From Ottelia alismoides (taxonomy: Eukaryota > Streptophyta > Magnoliopsida > Alismatales > Hydrocharitaceae): DNA of 64,000 nt. Where the stretch lies: positions 154,639 through 218,638 of the forward strand of contig JAZKJV010005757.1 of the NCBI GenBank assembly GCA_037367405.1, in the 5' to 3' direction. The notes under the pieces are model-generated. The model was given only the letters and a program-made list of their open reading frames with translations, had not been told where the DNA came from and did not search any database. The position numbers and the translations under genes were made by a program. Below are positions 57,711 through 64,000 of this stretch, piece after piece; the first letter of the stretch is position 1, and the number at the start of each line of letters is the position of its first letter.

Positions 57711-58785
57711 GGGTTCGATTCTCGAGGAGTTTCTTTTATCATTTGTTCGAGATTCGATTTTGATATTTTGTTTTTGGAGATTTGTTCTTTTTATCATGTA
57801 TGATTCAAGATCTAGGGTTTCTCTTTGAAACCCTAATCTCTTGTTCAAGTTATGAATTTCGTCCAAGGTGGCTTGGCGTATATCGATCTCCACGACAGAA
57901 GGCGTACCCAATCCCTATTTTCAACAGTCCAGATTCAGTCTTGCATCTCCAGACAACCCTTCTTTAGACGACAATGGGTTCCAAGGAACCCTAGCCGTGT
58001 TGACGATTCATCCTCCATGGCGGCGCTCCCAAAGATCAGGCGGTCTCTTCAAAGTGCATAGGCGACCCATCTTCAAAGTCGGCCTCCAGATGCAGCGCAC
58101 CTTCGAGCTCCTTCCCCGCTCGATTCATGGTGATGAATCGATGTTGCCTTCTCTCTACTGCCTGAATCGATCTGCTAGCCAGGCGGGCCAGATCGTCCCT
58201 CCGCCTCTGTGCGTGCAAGGGTCTCCAGTCCAGAAGGCCCCTCACTCCCAGGCGGAGCCGCGCTTCGGCTCAAGGGCGCATCCAGGGGCTTCCCCTCAAC
58301 ATCAAGCTGGAACATGCTGGTGACTCCATTAGCATGCTCGCGCACCATCGGCATCTGGCGGCACCATCGACATCTCTCTCATTCAGACAATGCACAGCGG
58401 GTTGTAGCCTCCAAGTCCAATCCTCCATATCGCCGCCAGGGCGAGAACGCACGTCAAGCAACACAAACAGAAACAAGAGAACCCCGCGAATCTTCTCGCG
58501 CAAGCGCGCGTGAGCCCCGGACACCAGACACCGACCGGGCGATCAGGCGATCTTTCCATCACGCTCTGATCCCCGTGACGGCATCTTCGACAGGGCGCGA
58601 TGCTCCAGATCGACTTCCTCAGGCGGTGCTCCCTCGAGCGGTGAAGAAAACAAGCATGCGGCGCACCTCTCCAGATCGCTTTCGCAGGATGAGCTCCAGT
58701 CCCCTTGGCGGCGCAGGCCCTTGGGGTTTCCCGCTGGAAACCCTTGGGCGGCGGGTTGAAGAAGAGAAAGGATTCGTGGGAACCC
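57711..58785 (+). other. Member B interior, GC-rich segment of unknown origin
   Basis: A leader similar to the other members (GATTCGATTTTGATATTTTG, AGATCTAGGGTTTCTC) runs to about 57850. A GC-rich stretch follows, with frames at 57868-58323 and 58209-58785 on the + strand. Neither holds a domain I know. By analogy with members A and C this could be captured host sequence, but I cannot identify a donor. Confidence 0.5.
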
Positions 58786-58788
58786 TAA

Positions 58789-59152
58789 GGGTGTGTTGGG
58801 TTCGTGGGGTTATCCAGGGATGGATAACCCGGTTTTGTGTTTGTGTGTTTGGTTGGTGGGTTAAGGGTTGGGAGGGTTTGTGTGATGTGATTGTATTGGA
58901 ATTTGAAAAAGTTGGTAGTTACTATGATATGATTGTATTGAAATTTGAAAAAGTTGTGGTTGTTGTGATGTGATTGTATTGAAGTTTGGAATAGTGAGTA
59001 AAGTTGAGTATTTTATGATTTTTAGATGATATGATGGTATAATATATAATTTTTTGATGGGAAGGGAGTGTGCCCCATTAGTGAGTTAAAAGTGGGGGTT
59101 TTGGGGGGTTACCCACCCAAAGTGGGGGGTAACCCCCCAAACGAACGCACCC
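58789..59152. mobile_element. Tourist/Harbinger-like MITE inside member B
   Basis: Termini GGGTGTGTTGGGTT and GAACGCACCC with TAA on both sides (58786-58788 and 59153-59155). The interior repeats GATGTGATTGTATTG and GATATGATGGTATAATATA, shared with 12088-12475. It is noncoding. Confidence 0.85.
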
Positions 59153-59155
59153 TAA

Positions 59156-60082
59156 GGGCAGCGGACTCCCGTTTATACAATATTTTTTTTTGTAGAGCCC
59201 AAGTGGGCAGGGGATGTCCACGGAAAAAATTGTTTTGGGGCCCATATGTGGGCCTGTTTTTTTAAAAAAAAGGAAGAAGAAAAAAAAGAAGAAAAAAAGA
59301 AAAAAGGGAGCGCGTAAAAAAATCGTACGCAAATTGCACAAAAAAAATATTATGTGCAAAAGCCGAAAAAAAGGTTTGAACGGTTTAAAAAAATGTTTTC
59401 AAAAAAAATGATGATGACGGCCTAAAAAAAAGAAAAGCCGCAAGGATGTTTTGTTTTCCCCCTTCTATCTTGTCTTCTCCCAACTTTGTCGAGGTTCATT
59501 TTCCGACAAGTATGGGAGAAAGGGGGAGTATATATGTAGAGTCACAGGTCTTACGCTCCAGATTCAGATTAGCCAGATATTCAGACTCTACAGTTGTTCA
59601 GACTCGATGTCAGAAGGTTCTGAGTCCAGTTTCAGACACGCACGAGTTTGCGGTCATTTTCAGATGAGCATATGTTGCCATCATCAGTTCAAGGTCCCCA
59701 TCATTCTTGTTGTTGTTCGGCCACAGTTTTCATGTGAGCCATAGGGACTCCAGAGCAGAGGACCATTCCCTATGCCATTGAGGGCAAGGGTTTTCATGTG
59801 GTATCATAGGTACACCAGAGCAGTGCACCATTCTCTGAGCCAGATGGGAGAGACCCAGTTCTCCGACGAGGGGACTTCGGGCTCAGTTTCAGACTCGATG
59901 GATAGATTCCAAGTCTTCAGTTGGCTCACACTCCAGCCCGTTCGTCCTCCTCACCTGCACGGCATGAGAAGCAACGTCCTCGACTGCAACAATGTGCGCG
60001 TTGGGTTGATATTGTCCGTAGTGTCCTGTAGCGTTGAGTTGAGTTTATTTCTGTTTGTCCAAGCTGAGCATTGCATGCTCCA
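59156..60082 (+). other. Member B interior, 3' part
   Basis: A long A/G-rich degenerate tract (59250-59440) is followed by a segment shared with member C: CAAGTATGGGAGAAAGGGGG, then AGTATATATGTAGAGTCACA and a run of TTCAGA(C/T)TC words (59507-59640). Member C has the same at 63745-63870. The segment therefore belongs to the element, not to cargo. Confidence 0.6.
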
Positions 60083-60094
60083 GCTTGAGGGGAG
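60083..60094 (+). promoter_or_regulatory. Family X polypurine tract, member B
   Basis: GCTTGAGGGGAG abuts the 3' LTR. Confidence 0.85.
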
Positions 60095-60649
60095 TGTTGG
60101 GAGTATAAGGTGTATGCGCCTATTGAGTTGTAGACAAGGCTTAAATGTCGGTTTCGGTCACCATTTCGGTATCGACCAAAACAGAATTTCGATGGAATTT
60201 CGGTGGAATTTCGACCGAAATTTCGGTCATTCGGTCATTTTTTGTACTGGGACCCTCATATTTTGGTCATTTCCGGTTGAATTTCGATTTCGACTGGATA
60301 TCGATATTCGACAGAAATTCGACCGAATTTCGCTGAAATTTGAGGCCATGGTTGTAGATAGGTAAATGGATACCTCCAGGATCTATTTACCCCCATCCCA
60401 GTGTTTAGTCCCACATCGTCCAGTGGTGGGTCTTGGAGGCTCTGAAAAGGCTATATAAGGAGCCTCAGGCCTCCTGTAACAGATGAGAAAAAGCAATGCA
60501 AGATATGCCCCTTTGAGGGCTTCTCCCGTGGTTTCATCTCGCTCTTCACGGAGTAGGGTTCCACGTAAAATCATGGTGTTCCATGTTGATGTTTTTCTTG
60601 ATATTATGCTCTGTTTTATCGTTCCGCTCTGGCTTCCGATTTTCTAACA
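60095..60649 (+). repeat. Family X 3' LTR, member B, with MITE insertion
   Basis: 555 bp: the 330-bp LTR enlarged by a 216-bp MITE plus an 8-bp duplication. TATA box at 60451. Ends TTTCTAACA. Confidence 0.95.
60135..60350 (+). mobile_element. hAT-like MITE inside the 3' LTR
   Basis: Perfect 8-bp duplication GTTGTAGA (60127-60134 and 60351-60358). Imperfect terminal repeats: CAAGGCTTAAAT at the left and, on the other strand, CATGGCCTCAAATT at the right. The interior is dense in TTTCGGT and GAATTTCGA words and is related to 48126-48353. It is absent from the 5' LTR, so it arrived after element B integrated. Confidence 0.88.
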
Positions 60650-60654
60650 GTTAG
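60650..60654 (+). repeat. Target duplication of member B, right
   Basis: GTTAG, matching 57364-57368. Confidence 0.9.
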
Positions 60655-61504
60655 CAAGAGCCTTTACATTGTCGTTGATGAAATGAGTACCCTCGTTAGA
60701 AATCAGAATTCTAGGAACACCAAACCGCCTGCATAAGAAGATTCTTGAGAGTCTTAAATGATAAAAGACCACTTATCATCTACAAGGAACTCGGTGTCTT
60801 TCGTAAGGTCAATAAGCGATCGGGCAATTTCACTGAAATCCTGAATGAACCGTCGGTAGAAACCAACATGCTTCAGAAAAGACCACAACTGCTTCAGATT
60901 GGATGGTGGATTGAGCTTCTTAATGATGTCCATCTTCTCCATATCATCTCCATGCCCCTGTTGAAGATGATATGATCAAGGACCATCCTTTGAGTTATCA
61001 TGAAATTACTCTTCTCCTAAGATAAGACAAGATTGACTTTCACGCAGCGCTGAAGCATGCGGTCTAGGCTAGAAAAACAAGCATCAAAATCATCGCCATA
61101 GATCAAGAAGTCATCTATGAAGACCTCCAAAAGTCACCCACTTTGTCTGAGAAAATGGAAAGCCTGCACTTTTGTAGTGTAGTAGGGGCATTACATAAAC
61201 CAAAGAGCATTCGTCTAAAAGCATACGTTCCGAAACATTCATCTAAAAGCATACGTTACGAACAGACATATGAATGCCATTTTTTTTTCTGTGAGTCGGG
61301 CGCAATGGCCACTTGATTATATCCCGAATACCAATCAAGAAAGCAATAATGACTCTTCCCAACTAATCTCTCAATAATCTGATCAATGAATGGTAGTGGG
61401 AAGTGATCAATATTGGTTGCTTGATTCAATCATTTGTAGTCCACGCGGACTCGCCGAGAAGTTGGTATTTGGGTAACAATCTCCTCTCCATCCTCATTGA
61501 TAAC
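60655..61504 (-). pseudogene. Gypsy pol: reverse transcriptase plus start of integrase core, - strand
   Basis: Reading down from 61504 on the - strand: NEDGEEIVTQIPTSRRVRVD, then FPLPFIDQIIERL, CFLDWYSGYNQVA (RT fingers/palm), EVFIDDFLIYGDDFDACFSS (catalytic FIDD, about 61120), then NPPSNLKQLWSFLKHVGFYR and RFIQDFSEIARSLIDL (thumb, about 60900). Near 60735 the sequence jumps from RT into the integrase core (ILISNEGTHFINDNVKALAN), so RNase H and the integrase N-terminus are deleted. Stops are present. A local repeat (CATTCGTCTAAAAGCATACG and a near copy) lies at about 61208-61255. Member C is inserted at 61505. Confidence 0.85.
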
Positions 61505-61565
61505 TGTTAGAGTACTTCGTTATATGCGTCACATGTATGGGAGATGGGTAAATGGATCTCTTCAG
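61505..61565 (+). repeat. Family X LTR, first ~60 bp only
   Basis: TGTTAGAGTACTTCG ... GATGGGTAAATGG matches the start of the full LTR at 62211 nearly base for base, then stops where NECAP sequence begins. Confidence 0.85.
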
Positions 61566-62174
61566 AATATGCTTTGGTGCCCTTGGAATCTTTGTTCCCA
61601 CTTTTCGCAGAAGCAATCCTTGCAACTGCAGGGTCGTTTGGTGGAGGATGCAGAGCATACCTAATCTTACTGGCTCCACCAGGTGATGGTGCAAGTAATG
61701 TGTTTGTCTTCTGTATACTGGAACCATCACCGGACAACCCAGGAGAAGAAAGCATACCAGCCCGCTGACAGGCTTGTTTTTCACATTTATACGTATGGTC
61801 TCCCTTCCTTGAGCCTGTGGTTGACGGTGGGGTGGATCTCGATCTGGCCATCCTCGGTGTCATCCCCGGAGGCGACATCCTTGTCCTGCTCCCTGCTTAA
61901 CATAATTGTCATGATCAGAGAGGCAACATTGAAGTCAAAGGCCTCGTTGCGCTCCGCGAAGCCGAGACCGACAAAGGCATGCTTCCCCCGACCGTCCTCG
62001 ATCCGGAGGACGAAGTAGCGGCTAGAGTCAAGCACGGTCTCGACGGAGGCGTCGCCCTGTGAGATCTGCCTCGAGGACCCCAACTCCCGGCGACCTCTTC
62101 GCCGCTTGCTTTGTTCGGCCCGGTCAGCGGACACAGATTGATCGCTTGATCCATGGCGTCCTCGTCGGTGGAGG
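61566..62174 (-). pseudogene. NECAP-like coat-protein retrocopy fragment
   Basis: NECAP proteins bind clathrin adaptor ears during vesicle budding. On the - strand the segment reads ASVETVLDSSRYFVLRIEDG, then RGKHAFVGLGFAERNEAFDF (about 61960-62080), IEIHPTVNHRLKEG (about 61800), then after a frameshift PPPNDPAVARIASAKSGNKD (about 61600). These are the conserved PH-like domain and tail of plant NECAP. At least two frame changes occur (one in DFNVASLIMTIML, one after LKEG). No introns are visible across the span, consistent with a cDNA copy. Both ends meet family X LTR sequence. Confidence 0.85.
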
Positions 62175-62199
62175 AGGAGCGGGATGAAACCACGGGAGA
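62175..62199 (-). repeat. Inverted 25-base family X LTR piece
   Basis: On the - strand CTCCCGTGGTTTCATCCCGC and CTC match the LTR segment just downstream of the TATA box (57578 in member B), fused directly to the NECAP 5' side. Confidence 0.8.
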
Positions 62200-62210
62200 T
62201 GGGTTTTGGT

Positions 62211-62525
62211 TTTTAGAGTACTTCGTTATATGCATCACATGTATGGGAGATGGGTAAATGGTTCTCTCCAGGATCCATTTACTCCACCACTGTGTTTAGT
62301 CCCACATCTACCAGTAGTGGTAGGACTTGGAGGCTCTAAGGAGGCTATATAAGGAGCCCCAGACCTCCTGTAATCATTGAGAAAGTCAATAGACAAACAC
62401 GACCCTTTGAGGCCTTCTCCCGTCGTTTCATCCTGCTCCTCACGGAGTAGGGTTCCACATAAAATCCCACGTTCTTATTTTCTTTATCTTTTCCATGTTT
62501 CGCTTCCGCTTCCTATCTTCAAACA
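62211..62525 (+). repeat. Family X 5' LTR, member C
   Basis: TTTTAGAGTAC ... CTTCAAACA, with the first two bases changed from TG. TATA box TATATAAG at 62346. It aligns with 57369-57698. Confidence 0.9.
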
Positions 62526-62537
62526 TGGTATCAGAGC
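62526..62537 (+). promoter_or_regulatory. Family X primer binding site, member C
   Basis: TGGTATCAGAGC, initiator tRNA-Met type. Confidence 0.9.
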
Positions 62538-64000
62538 GGGTTTGATTCTCGTAGATTTGTTTTTGAGTTTTTATGTATTTTTCGAGATTCGATTTGATGA
62601 AGATTTACATGTGAGATTGTTCAAGTTGATTATCAAGATCAAGATTCATATCCAAGGACTCTTGAAACCTTAATTTGGTTTGGTTTTCATAAAATTCTAA
62701 TCAGGATCATGAGGGCACGTTTCCCATCACGTGCTCCAGGCAAAGGCAATCCAGTCGGAGATCCCCAGCCCGCTATCTCTTCTTCGATGGGTTCCACGCG
62801 CAATAATCTTCTCTGATTCAAAACCGCAACACGACTCCATCGTTCAACTCCAGGCTGCAGCCTTAGATTCCCCATCGTGCATGATGAACCACCTTCTGTC
62901 GTGCTCAGGCCCCGACTCCTAGATCTCAAGAGGCCAGGCATCACGGCTAGGGCAAGGAAATCTGGAGATGCGCCGCCAGACAGCAGGCCATACATTGGCG
63001 GCAGGTTGGGTGCGGCCTTTTTCGATCATTACCGCTTCCACGCACGACCCGCATGGAGCAGCCCATCCATGACGGAACCCGAGGCGCACCTCTCGCGCCC
63101 CAAGACCCCAGGAGGAACGATCTCCTTCACCGCCAGCTCCAAGAAGCGACGACCTCCTCCGTCACGCGAGCCCTGCATCTCACGATGCTACCCAGTCTGA
63201 CGCGCGTCCACCTGGCGAAGCCCCATCTTCAGACCACAACCTCCTGGGCGGCACCACCCTCCATCATCGCGCAACATACCCCCGTAGGGGCGGCGTGAAA
63301 CTCCCATCGGGAAAGGGGGCGGCTACTTCGTGAGGGTTTCAAACCCTAGGGCTGCGGGTCCTTTTTTTTTTAAAAATATCTGTTGTAAGGGCCTAATGTA
63401 TAGGATATGTTTTGTTTTCCTTTAAAAAAAAGGGGAGGGGGCATTTGCCTTCAAGGGCCCAAGCAGGCAAACGAAAAAAAGGGGCACACACACAGAAAAG
63501 CCGTGCAGAAAATATTTGCAAAAAAAAAGAAATGATGAAAGAGATGCGTACAAAAAAAGCCGTACGCAAAGTTTTTTTTTCAAAAAAAATGTTGCAAAGA
63601 AAAGTCGTAAAAAAATAAAAAAATTCAAAAAAATGATTGATTGAGAAAGCTGAAAAAAATCATCATTATTGGCTAAGAATTTTCATGTTGTCTTCCCTAT
63701 TATTATTGTCTTCTCTCAACCTTGTCGACGTCCATGTTTTCCAACAAGTATGGGACAAAGGGGGAGTATATATGTAGAGTCACAGGTCTTATGCTCCAGA
63801 TTCAGATGCCAGGTGCAGATTTCCAGACCAGCCATTCGTTCAGACTCTACAGCAGATTATTCAGACTCGACGATTGTCTTCCGAGTCCTCAGTTTCAGAC
63901 ACGCACAGGATGCGATCTTATTTCAGATGAGCACATGTTTGCCATCTTTTGCAATGGTCCCCATCTTTTTTTCTTGTTTCGGTCAGAGTGGGCGAGGGTA
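62538..64000 (+). other. Member C interior
   Basis: Leader, then a GC-rich stretch (62700-63300) with no recognised domain, then an A-rich degenerate tract (63420-63660). The shared 3' block (CAAGTATGGGACAAAGGGGG at 63745, then TTCAGA(C/T)TC words) follows. The GC-rich part does not match member B by eye, so only the ends of the interior are common. Confidence 0.6.

Larger units (their letters stand above)
57369..60649 (+). mobile_element. Family X LTR element, member B, complete non-autonomous
   Basis: It has two LTRs, an initiator-Met PBS, a 2.4-kb interior, a PPT and a perfect GTTAG duplication. The interior has no recognisable gag, protease, integrase, RT or RNase H, so it must borrow enzymes. 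By eye the LTRs differ at about 16 positions plus one indel over 330 bp, older than the copia at 33978. It interrupts the - strand gypsy integrase and itself contains two MITEs. Confidence 0.9.
61505..64000 (+). mobile_element. Family X LTR element, member C, with antisense NECAP copy, runs off window
   Basis: A short LTR start (61505-61565), an antisense NECAP copy, a 25-base inverted LTR piece and then a full LTR (62211-62525) with PBS and interior. The 3' LTR must lie beyond the window. The arrangement is not a standard element. Confidence 0.75.

Noticed and set aside
59190..59440. A-rich tract as a LINE or retrogene poly(A) tail
   Set aside because: It is degenerate, lies inside member B and has a similar counterpart in member C at 63420-63660, so it belongs to the element.

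Overview
The window looks like a repeat-packed intergenic block from a flowering-plant nuclear genome. The evidence is plant-type Ty1/copia and Ty3/gypsy retrotransposons, plant L1 and RTE LINEs, hAT, Mutator-like and Tourist-like DNA elements, initiator-tRNA-Met primer sites, and one four-exon gene whose product matches plant F-box protein SKIP24. The GC-rich first exon is monocot-like, but I cannot place the species. No bacterial, organellar or RNA gene was recognised.

Layout. 1-21.4 kb: decayed Ty3/gypsy (Athila/Tat-like) material. It has a broken integrase on the + strand, a 3' region with hairpins that end in PPT-like stems, and five related LTR copies, mostly in opposed pairs. These LTRs and their surroundings carry younger insertions: nested Tourist-like MITEs (12.0-12.7 kb), a gag-only copia derivative (13.5-15.25 kb), and a Mutator-like element with long TIRs, a 9-bp TSD and a C-rich repetitive interior (15.6-16.7 kb). 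21.6-30 kb: mostly unrecognised sequence, with a hAT element nested in another hAT element (25.5-27.5 kb) and a perfect 132-bp-arm palindrome (28.3-28.6 kb). 30.1-31.7 kb: SKIP24, preceded by a tandemly duplicated GA-rich leader. 32.4-44 kb: RTE and L1 LINE remnants, a nearly intact copia element with a 5-bp TSD (33.98-39.07 kb), and a LINE split by an opposite-strand LINE. 44-64 kb: a large gypsy element on the - strand, broken by a LINE with a 20-bp TSD (49.7-55.1 kb) and by two members of a small LTR-retrotransposon family.

The most interesting system is that family, with three members near 44.0, 57.4-60.6 and 61.5-64 kb. They share about 330-bp LTRs, an initiator-Met PBS and similar leaders, but carry no recognisable gag or pol. 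One member holds a fragment of the host cysteine desulfurase NFS1. Another has an antisense NECAP (adaptin-ear-binding coat protein) copy wedged between LTR fragments, including a short inverted LTR piece. I read this as a non-autonomous copia-like family that captures host transcripts.

The insertions can be ordered. Gypsy came first, then the LINE and the 57-kb LTR element, then MITEs inside that element's interior and its 3' LTR. The copia at 34 kb is young (2 substitutions and 1 indel between LTRs by eye); the 57-kb element is older (about 16 substitutions). SKIP24 is the only locus that looks like a working host gene.
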